Positions 13,001-28,000 of a stretch of DNA of 64,000 bases are shown here, one piece after another. The notes beneath the pieces were generated by a model. That model did no database searches and was not told the origin of the DNA. It saw nothing but the letters and a program-made list of their open reading frames with translations. Positions within the stretch are counted from its first letter, which is position 1. Each line of letters opens with the position of its first letter. Made by a program: the position numbers and the translations under genes. Source of the DNA: Mya arenaria (lineage: Eukaryota > Mollusca > Bivalvia > Myida > Myidae); assembly GCF_026914265.1 (NCBI RefSeq), contig NC_069138.1:30926262-30990261 (forward strand), in the 5' to 3' direction.

Positions 13001-16000
13001 ACGTTTAAACCGCATACTTGCCCCCAACATTGTATGATACGTTTAAACCGCATACTTACACCAGCATTGTATGATACGTTTAAACCGCACACTTGCCCCC
13101 AACATTGTATGATACGTTTAAACCGCACACTTGCCCCCAACATTGTATGATACGTTCAAACCGCACACTTACACCAACATTGTATGATACGTTTAAACCG
13201 CACACTTGCCCCCAACATTGTATGATACGTTTAAACCGCATACTTACACCAACATTGTATGATACGTTTAAACCGCACACTTGCCCCCAACATTGTATGA
13301 TACGTTTAAACCGCACACTTGCCCCCAACATTGTATGATACGTTCAAACCGCACACTTACACCAACATTGTATGACACGTTTAAACCGCACACTTGCCCC
13401 CAACATTGTATGATACGTTTAAACCGCATACTTACACCAGCATTGTATGATACGTTCATACCGCACACTTGCCCCAACATTGTATGATACGTTTAAACCG
13501 CACACTTGCCCCAACATTGTATGATACGTTTAAACCTAATACTTGCCCCAACATTGTATGATACGTTCAAACCGCACACTTGCCCCAACATTGTATGATA
13601 CGTTTAAACCGCACACTTGCCCCAACATTGTATGATACGTTTAAACCGCACACTTGCCCCAACATTGTATGATACGTTTAAACCTCATACTTGCCCCAAC
13701 ATTGTATGATACGTTCAAACCGCACACTTGCCCCAACATAGTATGATACGTTTAAACCGCACACTTGCCCCCAACATTGTATGATACGTTCAAACCGCAT
13801 ACTTACACCAACATTGTATGATACGTTTAAACCGCACACTTGCCCCCAACATTGTATGAAACGTTCAAACCGCACACTTGCCCCCAACATTGTATGATAC
13901 GTTTAAACCGCATACTTGCCCCAACATTGTATGATACGTTTAAACCGCACACTTGCCCCAACATTGTATGATACGTTTAAACCGCACACTTGCCCCAACA
14001 TTGTATGATACGTTTAAACCGCACACTTGCCCCAACATTGTATGATACGTTTAAACCTCACACTTGCCCCCAACATAGTATGATACGTTTAAACCGCACA
14101 CTTGCCCCCAACATTGTATGATACGTTCAAACCGCACACTTGCCCCCAACATTGTATGATACGTTTAAACCGCACACTTGCCCCAACATTGTATGATACG
14201 TTTAATCCGCACACTTGCCCCAACATTGTATGATACGTTCAAACCGCACACTTGCCCCAACATAGTATGATACGTTTAAACCGCACACTTGCCCCCAACA
14301 TTGTATGATACGTTCAAACCGCATACTTACACCAACATTGTATGAAACGTTCAAACCGAACACTTGCCCCCAACATTGTATGATACGTTTAAACCGCATA
14401 CTTGCCCCAACATTGTATGATACGTTTGAACGGCACACTTGCCCAAACATTGCATGATACGTTCAAACCGCACACTTGCCCCAACATTGTATGATACGTT
14501 TAAACCGCACACTTGCCCCAACATTGTATGATACGTTTAAACCGCACACTTGCCCCAACATTGTATGATACGTTTAAACCGCACACTTGCCCCAGCATTG
14601 TATGATACGTTCAAACCGCACACTTGCCCAAACATTGTATGATACGTTTAAACCGCACACTTGCCCCAAACATTGTATGATACGTTTAAACCGCACACTT
14701 GCCCCAACATTGTATGATACGTTTAAACCGCACACTTGCCCCAACATTGTATGATACGTTTAAACCGCATACTTACACCAACATTGTATGATACGTTTAA
14801 ACCGCACACTTGCCCAAACATTGTATGATACGTTTAAACCGCACACTTGCCCCCAACATTGTATGATACGTTTAAACCGCACACTTGCCCCAACATTGTA
14901 TGATACGTTTAAACCGCATACTTACACCAACATTGTATGATACGTTTAAACCGCACACTTGCCCCAACATTGTATGATACGTTTAAACCGCACACTTGCC
15001 CCAACATTGTATGATACGTTTAAACCGCACACTTGCCCCAACATTGTAAGATACGTTTAAACCGCACACTTGCCCCAACATTGTATGATACTTTCAAACC
15101 GCACACTTGCCCCAACATTGTATGATACGTGTTTAAACCGCACACTTGCCCCAACATTGTATGATACGTTTAAACCGCACACTTGCCCCAACAATGTATG
15201 ATACGTTTAAACCGCACACTTGCCCCCAACATTGTATGATACGTTTAAACCGCACACTTGCCCCCAACATTGTATGATACGTTTAAACCGCACACTTGCC
15301 CCAACATTGTATGATACGTTCAAACCGCACACTTGCCCCAACATTGTATGATACGTTTAAACCGCACACTTGCCCCAAACATTGTATGATACGTTTAAAC
15401 CGCACACTTGCCCCAACATTGTATGATACGTTTAAACCGAACACTTGCCCAAACATTGTATGATACGTTTAAACCGCATACTTACACCAACATTGTATGA
15501 TACGTTTAAACCGCACACTTGCCCCAACATTGTATGATACGTTTAAACCGCATACTTACACCAACATTGTATGATACGTTTAAACCGCATACTTACACCA
15601 ACATTGTATGATACGTTTAAACCGCATACTTACACCAACATTGTATGATACGTTTAAACCGCATACTTACACCAACATTGTATGATACGTTTAAACCGCA
15701 CACTTGCCCCCAACATTGTATGATACGTTTAAACCGCACACTTGCCCCAACATTGTATGATACGTTCAAACCGCACACTTGCCCCCAACATTGTATGATA
15801 CGTTTAAACCGCACACTTGCCCCCAACATTGTATGATACGTTTAAACCGCACACTTGCCCCAACATTGTATGATACGTTTAAACCGCACACTTGCCCCTA
15901 CATTGTATAATACGTTCAAACCGCACACTTGCCCCAACATTGTATGATACGTTTAAACCGCACACTTGCCCCAACATTGTATGATACGTTTAAACCGCAC

Positions 16001-19000
16001 ACTTGCCCCAACATTGTATGATATGTTTTAACCGCACACTTGCCCCCAACATTGTATGATACGTTTAAACCGCACACTTGTTCCCAACATTGTATGATAC
16101 GTTTAAACCGCATACTTGCCCCAACATTGTATGATACGTTTAAACCGCACACTTGCCCCAACATTGTATGATACGTTTAAACCGCACACTTGCCCCAACA
16201 TTGTATGATACGTTCAAACCGCATACTTGCCCCAACATTGTATGATACGTTTAAACCGCACACTTGCCCCAACATTGTATGATACGTTTAAACCGCACAC
16301 TTGCCCCCAACATTGTATGATACGTTTAAACCGCACACTTGCCCCAACATTGTATGATACGTTTAAACCGCACACTTGCCCCCAACATTGTATGATACGT
16401 TCAAACCGCACACTTGCCCCAACATTGTATGATACGTTTAAACCGCACACTTGCCCCCAACATTGTATGATACGTTTAAACCGCACACTTGCCCCAACAT
16501 TGTATGATACGTTTAAACCGCACACTTGCCCCAACATTGTATGATACGTTCAAACCGCATACTTACACCAACATTGTATGATACGTTTAAACCGCACACT
16601 TGCCCCAACATTGTATGATACGTTTAAACCGCACACTTGCCCCAACATTGCATGATACGTTCAAACCGCACACTTGCCCCAACATTGTATGATACGTTCA
16701 AACCGCATACTTACACCAACATTGTATGATACGTTCAAACCGCATACTTACACCAACATTGTATGATACGTTCAAACCGCACACTTGCCCCCAACATTGT
16801 ATGATACGTTCAAACCGCATACTTACACCAACATTGTATGATACGTTCAAACCGCACACTTGCCCCCAACATTGTATGATACGTTCAAACCGCACACTTG
16901 CCCCAACATTGTATGATACGTTCAAACCGCACACTTGCCCCAACATTGTATGATACGTTCAAACCGCACACTTACACCAACATTGTATGATACGTTCAAA
17001 CCGCATACTTACACCAACATTGTATGATACGTTTAAACCGCACACTTGCCCCCAACATTGTATGATACGTTCAAACCGCATACTTACACCAACATTGTAT
17101 GATACGTTTAAACCGCATACTTGCCCCAACATTGTATGATACGTTTAAACCGCACACTTGCCCCAACATTGTATGATACTTTTAAACCGCACACTTGCCC
17201 CAACATTGTATGATACGTTCAAACCGCATACTTACACCAACATTGTATGATACGTTTAAACCGCACACTTGCCCCAACATTGTATGATACGTTCAAACCG
17301 CATACTTACACCAACATTGTATGATACGTTTAAACCGCACACTTGCCCCAACATTGTATGATACGTTTAAACCGCACACTTGCCCCCAACATTGTATGAT
17401 ACGTTTAAACCGCATACTTACACCAACATTGTATGATACGTTTAAACCGCACACTTGCCCCAACATTGTATGATACGTTTAAACCGCACACTTGCCCCAA
17501 CATTGTATGATACGTTCAAACCGCATACTTACACCAACATTGTATGATACGTTTAAACCGCATACTTACACCAACATTGTATGATACGTTTAAACCGCAC
17601 ACTTGCCCCAACATTGTATGATACGTTTAAACCGCACACTTGCCCCCAACATTGTATGATACGTTTAAACCGCACACTTGCCCCCAACATTGTATGATAC
17701 GTTTAAACCGCACACTTGCCCCCAACATTGTATGATACGTTTAAACCGCATACTTACACCAACATTGTATGATACGTTTAAACCGCACACTTGCCCCAAC
17801 ATTGTATGATACGTTTAAACCGCACACTTGCCCCAACATTGTATGATACGTTCAAACCGCATACTTACACCAACATTGTATGATACGTTTAAACCGCACA
17901 CTTGCCCCCAACATTGTATGATACGTTCAAACCGCATACTTACACCAACATTGTATGATACGTTTAAACCGCACACTTGCCCCAACATTGTATGATACGT
18001 TTAAACCGCACACTTACACCAACAATGTATGATACGTTCAAACCGCACACTTGCCCCAACATTGTATGATACGTTCAAACCTCATACTTGCCCCAACATT
18101 GTATGATACGTTCAAACCGCATACTTACACCAACATTGTATGATACGTTTAAACCGCACACTTGCCCCAACATTGTATGATACGTTCAAACCGCATACTT
18201 ACACCAACATTGTATGATACGTTTAAACCGCACACTTGCCCCAACATTGTATGATACGTTCAAACAGCACACTTGCCCCAACATTGTATGATACGTTCAA
18301 ACCGCACACTTGCCCCAACATTGTATGATACGTTCAAACCGCACACTTGCCCCCAACATTGTATGATACGTTTAAACCGCACACTTGCCCCAACATTGTA
18401 TGATACGTTCAAACCGCACACTTGCCCCCAACATTGTATGATACGTTTAAACCGCACACTTGCCCCCAACATTGTATGATACGTTCAAACCGCACACTTG
18501 CCCCCAACATTGTATGATACGTTTAAACCGCACACTTGCCCCAACATTGTATGATACGTTTAAACCGCACACTTGCCCCAACATTGTATGATACGTTTAA
18601 ACCGCATACTTACACCAACATTGTATGATACGTTTAAACCGCACACTTGCCCCCAACATTGTATGATACGTTTAAACCGCACACTTGCCCCCAACATTGT
18701 ATGATACGTTTAAACCGCACACTTACACCAACATTGTATGATACTTTTAAACCGCACACTTGCCCCAACATTGTATGATACGTTCAAACCGCACACTTGC
18801 CCCAACATTGTATGATGCGTTCAAACCGCACACTTGCCCCAACATTGTATGATACGTTTAAACCGCACACGTGCCCCAACATTGTATGATACGTTTAAAC
18901 CGCACACTTACCCCCAACATTGTATGATACGTTCAAACCGCACACTTGCCCCAACATTGTATGATACGTTTAAACCGCACACTTGCACCCAACATTGTAT

Positions 19001-22000
19001 GATACGTTTAAACCGCACACTTGCCCCAACATTGTATGATACGTTTAAACCGCACACTTGCCCCAACATTGTATGATACGTTCAAACCGCACACTTGCCC
19101 CAACATTGTATGATACGTTTAAACTCCACACTTGCCCCAAACATTGTATGATACGTTTAAACCGCACACTTGCCCCCAACATTGTATGATACGTTTAAAC
19201 CGCACACTTGCCCCAATATTGTATGATACGCTTAAACCGCACACTTGCCCCAACATTGTATGATACGTTTAAACCGCACACTTGCCCCAACATTGTATGA
19301 TACGTTCAAACCGCACACTTGCCCCAACATTGTATGATACGTTTAAACCGCATACTTGCCCCGTACATTGTATGATACGTTTAAACCGCACACTTGCCCC
19401 AACATTGTATGATACGTTTAAACCGCATACTTACACCAACATTGTATGATACGTTTAAACCGCACACTTGCCCCAACATTGTATGATACGTTTAAACCTC
19501 ATACTTGCCCCAAACATTGTATGATACGTTCAAACCGCACACTTGCCCCCAACATTGTATGATACGTTCAAACCGCATACTTGCCCCCAACATTGTATGA
19601 TACGTTTAAACCGCACACTTGCCCCAACATTGTATGATACGTTTAAACCTCATACTTGCCCCAAACATTGTATGATACGTTCAAACCGCACACTTGCCCC
19701 CAACATTGTATGATACGTTCAAACCGCACACTTGCCCCCAACATTGTATGATACGTTTAAACCGCACACTTGCCCCAACATTGTATGATACGTTTAAACC
19801 GCATACTTACACCAACATTGTATGATAAGTTTAAACCGCACACTTGCCCCTGCATTGTATGATACGTTCAAACCGCACACTTGCCCCAACATTGTATGAT
19901 ACGTTTAAACCGCACACTTGCCTCAACATTGTATGATACGTTCAAACCGCACACTTGCCCCAACATTGTATGATACGTTTAAACCGCACACTTGCCCCAA
20001 CATTGTATGATACGTTTAAACCGCACACTTGCCCCAACATTGTATGATACGTTTAAACCGCACACTTGCCCCAACATTGTATGATTTGTTTAAACCGCAC
20101 ACTTGCCCCCAACATTGTATGATACGTTGAAACCGCATACTTGCCCCAACATTGTATGATACGTTCAAACCGCACACTTGCCCCCAACATTGTATGATAC
20201 GTTCAAACCGCACACTTGCCCCAACATTGTATGATACGTTTAAACCGCACACTTGCCCCAACATTGCATGATACGTTCAAACCGCACACTTGCCCCAACA
20301 TTGTATGATACGTTTAAACCGCACACTTGCCCCAACATTGCATGATACGTTCAAACCGCACACTTGCCCCAACATTGTATGATACGTTTAAACCGCACAC
20401 TTGCCCCAACATTGTATGATACGTTCAAACAGCACACTTGCCCCAACATTGTATGATACGTTTAAACCGCATACTTGCCCCAACATTGTATGATACGTTT
20501 AAACCGCATACTTACACCAACATTGTATGATACGTTCAAACCGCACACTTGCCCCAATATTGTATGATACGTTTAAACCGCACACTTGCCCCAACATTGT
20601 ATGATACGTTTAAACCGCACACTTGCCCCAAACATTGTATGATACGTTTAAACCGCACACTTGCCCAAACATTGTATGATACGTTTAAACCGCACACTTG
20701 CACCAACATTGTATGATGCGTTTAAACCGCACACTTGCCCCCAACATTGTATGATACGTTCAAACCGCACACTTGCCCCAACATTGTATGATACGTTCAT
20801 ACCGCACACTTGCCCCCAACATTGTATGATACGTTTAAACCGCACACTTGCCCCCAACATTGTATGATACGTTCAAACCGCACACTTGCCCCCAACATTG
20901 TATGATACGTTCAAACCGCACACTTGCCCCGACATTGTATGATACGTTTAAACCGCACACTTGCCCCAACATTGTATGATACGTTTAAACCGCACACTTG
21001 CCCCCAACATTGTATGATACGTTTAAACCGCACACTTGCCCAAACATTGTATGATACGTTTAAACCGCACACTTGCCCCAACATTGTATGATACGTTCAA
21101 ACCGCACACTTGCCCCGACATTGTATGATACGTTCAAACCGCACACTTGCCCCAACATTGTATGATACGTTCATACCGCACACTTGCCCCCAACATTGTA
21201 TGATACGTTCAAACCGCACACTTGCCCCCAACATTGTATGATACGTTTAAACCGCACACTTGCCCCCAACATTGTATGATACGTTCAAACCGCACACTTG
21301 CCCCGACATTGTATGATACGTTTAAACCGCACACTTGCCCCAACATTGTATGATACGTTTAAACCGCACACTTGCCCCCAACATTGTATGATACGTTTAA
21401 ACCGCACACTTGCCCCCAACATTGTATGATACGTTTAAACCGCACACTTGCCCCAACATTGTATGATACGTTTAAACCGCACACTTGCCCCAACATTGTA
21501 TGATACGTTTAAACGGCACTGTTGCCCCAAAATTGCATGATACGTTCAAACCGCACACTTGCCCCAACATTGTATGATACGTTTAAACCGCACACTTTCC
21601 CCCAACATTGTATGATACGTTTAAACCGCACACTTGCCCCCAACATTGTATGATACGTTCAAACCGCACACTTGCCCCCAACATTGTATGATACGTTCAA
21701 ACTGCATACTTGCCCCCAACATTGTATGATACGTTTAAACCGCACACTTGCCCCAACATTGTATGATACGTTTAAACCGCACACTTGCCCCCAACATTGT
21801 ATGATACGTTTAAACCGCACACTTGCCCCAACATTGTATGATACGTTTAAACCGCACACTTGCCCCAACATTGTATGATACGTTCAAACCGCACACTTGC
21901 CCCAACATTGTATGATACGTTCAAACCGCACACTTGCCCCCAACATTGTATGATACGTTTAAACCGCACACTTGCCCCAACATTGTATGATACGTTCAAA

Positions 22001-25000
22001 CCGCATACTTGCCCCAACATTGTATGATACGTTTAAACCGCACACTTGCCCCAACATTGTATGATACGTTTAAAATGCATACTTACACCAACATTGTATG
22101 ATACGTTTAAACCGCACACTTGCCCCAACATTGTATGATACGTTTAAACCGCACACTTGCCTCAACATTGTATGATACGTTCAAACCGCACACTTGCCCC
22201 AACATTGTATGATACGTTTAAACCGCACACTTGCCTCAACATTGTATGATACGTTCAAACCGCACACTTGCCCCAACATTGTATGATACGTTTAAACCGC
22301 ATACTTGCCTCAACATTGTATGATACGTTTAAACCGCATACTTGCCCCAACATTGTATGATACGTTTAAACCGCACACTTGCCTCAACATTGTATGATAC
22401 GTTCAAACCGCACACTTGCCCCAACATTGTATGATACGTTTAAACCGCATACTTGCCCCGTACATTGTATGATACGTTTAAACCGCACACTTGCCCCAAC
22501 ATTGTATGATACGTTTAAAACGCATACTTACACCAACATTGTACGATACGTTTAAACCGCATACTTGCCCCCAACATTGTATGATACGTTTAAACCGCAT
22601 ACTTACACCAACATTGTATGATAATTTTAAACCGCACACTTGCCCCTGCATTGTATGAGACGTTCAAACCGCACACTTGCCCCAACATTGTATGATACGT
22701 TTAAACCGCACACTTGCCTCAACATTGTATGATACGTTCAAACCGCACACTTGCCCCAACATTGTATGATACGTTTAAACCGCACACTTGCCCCAACATT
22801 GTATGAGACGTTTAAACCGCACACTTGCCCCAACATTGTATGATACGTTTAAACCGCACACTTGCCCCAACATTGTATGATTTGTTTAAACCGCACACTT
22901 GCCCCCAACATTGTATGATACGTTGAAACCGCATACTTGCCCCAACATTGTATGATACGTTCAAACCGCACACTTGCCCCCAACATTGTATGATACGTTC
23001 AAACCGCACACTTGCCCCAACATTGTATGATTTGTTTAAACCGCACACTTGCCCCCAACATTGTATGATACGTTGAAACCGCATACTTGCCCCAACATTG
23101 TATGATACGTTCAAACCGCACACTTGCCCCCAACATTGTATGATACGTTCAAACCGCACACTTGCCCCAACATTGTATGATACGTTTAAACCGCATACTT
23201 GCCCCAACATTGCATGATACGTTCAAACCGCACACTTGCCCCAACATTGTATGATACGTTTAAACCGCACACTTGCCCCAACATTGCATGATACGTTCAA
23301 ACCGCACACTTGCCCCAACATTGTATGATACGTTTAAACCGCACACTTGCCCCAACATTGTATGATACGTTCAAACAGCACACTTGCCCCAACATTGTAT
23401 GATACGTTTAAACCGCATACTTGCCCCAACATTGTATGATACGTTTAAACCGCATACTTACACCAACATTGTATGATACGTTCAAACCGCACACTTGCCC
23501 CAATATTGTATGATACGTTTAAACCGCACACTTGCCCCAACATTGTATGATACGTTTAAACCGCACACTTGCCCCAAACATTGTATGATACGTTTAAACC
23601 GCACACTTGCCCAAACATTGTATGATACGTTTAAACCGCACACTTGCACCAACATTGTATGATGCGTTTAAACCGCACACTTGCCCCCAACATTGTATGA
23701 TACGTTCAAACCGCACACTTGCCCCCAACATTGTATGATACGTTCAAACCGCACACTTGCCCCGACATTGTATGATACGTTTAAACCGCACACTTGCCCC
23801 AACATTGTATGATACGTTTAAACCGCACACTTGCCCCCAACATTGTATGATACGTTTAAACCGCACACTTGCCCCCAACATTGTATGATACGTTTAAACC
23901 GCACACTTGCCCCAACATTGTATGATACGTTTAAACCGCACACTTGCCCCAACATTGTATGATACGTTTAAACGGCACTGTTGCCCCAAAATTGCATGAT
24001 ACGTTCAAACCGCACACTTGCCCCAACATTGTATGATACGTTTAAACCGCACACTTTCCCCCAACATTGTATGATACGTTTAAACCGCACACTTGCCCCC
24101 AACATTGTATGATACGTTCAAACCGCACACTTGCCCCAACATTGTATGATACGTTTAAACCGCACACTTGCCCCCAACATTGTATGATACGTTCAAACCG
24201 CACACTTGCCCCAACATTGTATGATTTGTTTAAACCGCACACTTGCCCCCAACATTGTATGATACGTTTAAACCGCATACTTGCCCCAACATTGTATGAT
24301 ACGTTCAAACCGCACACTTGCCCCAACATTGTATGATACGTTTAAACCGCACACTTGCCCCAACATTGCATGATACGTTTAAACCGCACACTTGCCCCAA
24401 CATTGTATGATACGTTCAAACCGCACACTTGCCCCAACATTGTATGATACGTTTAAACCGCATACTTGCCCCAACATTGCATGATACGTTTAAACCGCAC
24501 ACTTGCCCCAACATTGTATGATACGTTTAAACCGCACAGTTGCCCCAACATTGCATGATACGTTCAAACCGCACACTTGCCCCAACATTGTATGATACGT
24601 TTAAACCGCACACTTGCCCCAACTTTGTATGATACGTTCAAACAGCACACTTGCCCCAACATTGTATGATACGTTTAAACCGCATACTTGCCCCAACATT
24701 GTATGATACGTTCAAACCGCATACTTACACCAACATTGTATGATACGTTCAAACCGCACACTTGCCCCAATATTGTATGATACGTTTAAACCGCACACTT
24801 GCCCCAACATTGTATGATACGTTTAAACCGCACACTTGCCCCAAACATTGTATGATACGTTTAAACCGCACACTTGCCCAAACATTGTATGATACGTTTA
24901 AACCGCACACTTGCACCAACATTGTATGATGCGTTTAAACCGCACACTTGCCCCCAACATTGTATGATACGTTCAAACCGCACACTTGCCCCCAACATTG

Positions 25001-28000
25001 TATGATACGTTCAAACCGCACACTTGCCCCAACATTGTATGATACGTTTAAACCGCACACTTGCCCCAACATTGTATGATACGTTTAAACCGCACACTTG
25101 CCCCCAACATTGTATGATACGTTTAAACCGCACACTTGCCCGCAACATTGTATGATACGTTTAAACCGCACACTTGCCCCCAACATTGTATGATACGTTT
25201 AAACCGCACACTTGCCCCAACATTGTATGATACGTTCAAACCGCACACTTGCCCCAACATTGTATGATACGTTTAAACCGCACACTTGCCCCAACATTGT
25301 ATGATACGTTTAAACCGCACACTTGCCCCAACATTGTATGATACGTTTAAACGGCACTGTTGCCCCAAAATTGTATGATACGTTCAAACCGCACACTTGC
25401 CCCAACATTGTATGATACGTTTAAACCGCACACTTGCCCCCAACATTGTATGATACGTTTAAACCGCACACTTGCCCCAACATTGTATGATACGTTTAAA
25501 CCGCACACTTGCCCCAACATTGCATGATACGTTCAAACCGCACACTTGCCCCCAACATTGTATGATACGTTTAAACCGTACACTTGCCCCCAACATTGTA
25601 TGATACGTTCAAACCGCACACTTGCCCCAACATTGCATGATACGTTCAAACCGCACACTTGCCCCCAACATTGTATGATTTGTTTAAACCGCACACTTGC
25701 CCCCAACATTGTATGATACGTTCAAACCGCACACTTGCCCCAACATTGTATGATACGTTTAAACCGCACACTTGCCCCCAACATTGTATGATACGTTCAA
25801 ACCGCACACTTGCCCCAACGTTGTATGATACGTTTAATCCGCACACTTGCCCCCAACATTGTATGATACGTTCAAACCGCACACTTGCCCCAACATTGTA
25901 TGATACGTTTAAACCGCACACTTGCCCCAACATTGTATGATACGTTTAAACCGCACACTTACACCAACAATGTATGATACGTTTAAACCGCACACTTGCC
26001 GCAACATTGTATGATACGTTTAAACCGCACACTTACCCCAACATTGCATGATACGTTCAAACCGCACACTTGCCCCAACATTGTATGATACGTTCAAACC
26101 GCACACTTGCCCCCAACATTGTATGATACGTTTAAACCGCACACTTGCCCCAACATTGTATGATACGTTTAAACCGCACACTTGCCCCAACATTGTATGA
26201 TACGTTTAAACCGCACACTTGCCTCAAACATTGTATGATACGTTTAAACCGCACACTTGCCCCAACTTTGTATGATACGTTCAAACAGCACACTTGCCCC
26301 AACATTGTATGATACGTTTAAACCGCATACTTGCCCCAACATTGTATGATACGTTCAAACCGCATACTTACACCAACATTGTATGATACGTTCAAACCGC
26401 ACACTTGCCCCAACATTGTATGATACGTTTAAACCGCACACTTGCCCCAACATTGTATGATACGTTTAAACCGCACACTTGCCCCAAACATTGTATGATA
26501 CGTTTAAACCGCACACTTGCCCAAACATTGTATGATACGTTTAAACCGCACACTTGCACCAACATTGTATGATGCGTTTAAACCGCACACTTGCCCCCAA
26601 CATTGTATGATACGTTCAAACCGCACACTTGCCCCCAACATTGTATGATACGTTCAAACCGCACACTTGCCCCAACATTGTATGATACGTTTAAACCGCA
26701 AACTTGCCCCCAACATTGTATGATACGTTTAAACCGCACACTTGCCCCCAAAATTGTATGATACGTTTAAACCGCACACTTGCCCCAACATTGTATGATA
26801 CGTTTAAACCGCACACTTGCCCCAACATTGTATGATACGTTTAAACGGCACTGTTGCCCCAAAATTGTATGATACGTTCAAACCGCACACTTGCCCCAAC
26901 ATTGTATGATACGTTTAAACCGCACACTTGCCCCCAACATTGTATGATACGTTTAAACCGCACACTTGCCCCCAACATAGTATGATACGTTCAAACCGCA
27001 CACTTGCCCCAACATTGTATGATACGTTTAAACCGCACACTTGCCCCCAACATTGTATGATACGTTCAAACCGCACACTTGCCCCAACGTTGTATGATAC
27101 GTTTAAACCGCACACTTGCCCCCAACATTGTATGATACGTTCAAACCGCACACTTGCCCCAACATTGTATGATACGTTTAAACCGCACACTTGCCCCAAC
27201 ATTGTATGATACGTTTAAACCGCACACTTACACCAACAATGTATGATACGTTTAAACCGCACACTTGCCCCAACATTGTATGATACGTTTAAACCGCACA
27301 CTTGCCCCAACATTGCATGATACGTTCAAACCGCACACTTGCCCCAACATTGTATGATACGTTCAAACCGCACACTTGCCCCCAACATTGTATGATACGT
27401 TTAAACCGCACACTTGCCCCAACATTGTATGATACGTTTAAACCGCACACTTGCCCCAACATTGTATGATACGTTTAAACCGCACACTTGCCCCAACATT
27501 GCATGATGCGTTCAAACCGCACACTTGCCCCAACATTGTATGATACGTTTAAACCGCACACTTGCCCCAACATTGTATGATACGTTCAAACCGCACACTT
27601 GCCCCAACATTGTATGATACGTTTAAACCGCATACTTGCCCCAACATTGTATGATACGTTCAAACCGCATACTTACACCAACATTGTATGATACGTTCAA
27701 ACCGCACACTTGCCCCAACATTGTATGATACGTTTAAACCGCACACTTGCCCCAACATTGTATGATACGTTTAAACCGCACACTTGCCCCAAACATTGTA
27801 TGATACGTTTAAACCACACACTTGCCCAAACATTGTATGATACGTTTAAACCGCACACTTGCACCAACATTGTATGATGCGTTTAAACTGCACACTTGCC
27901 CCCAACATTGTATGATACGTTCAAACCGCACACTTGCCCCCAACATTGTATGATACGTTCAAACCGCACACTTGCCCCAACATTGTATGATACGTTTAAA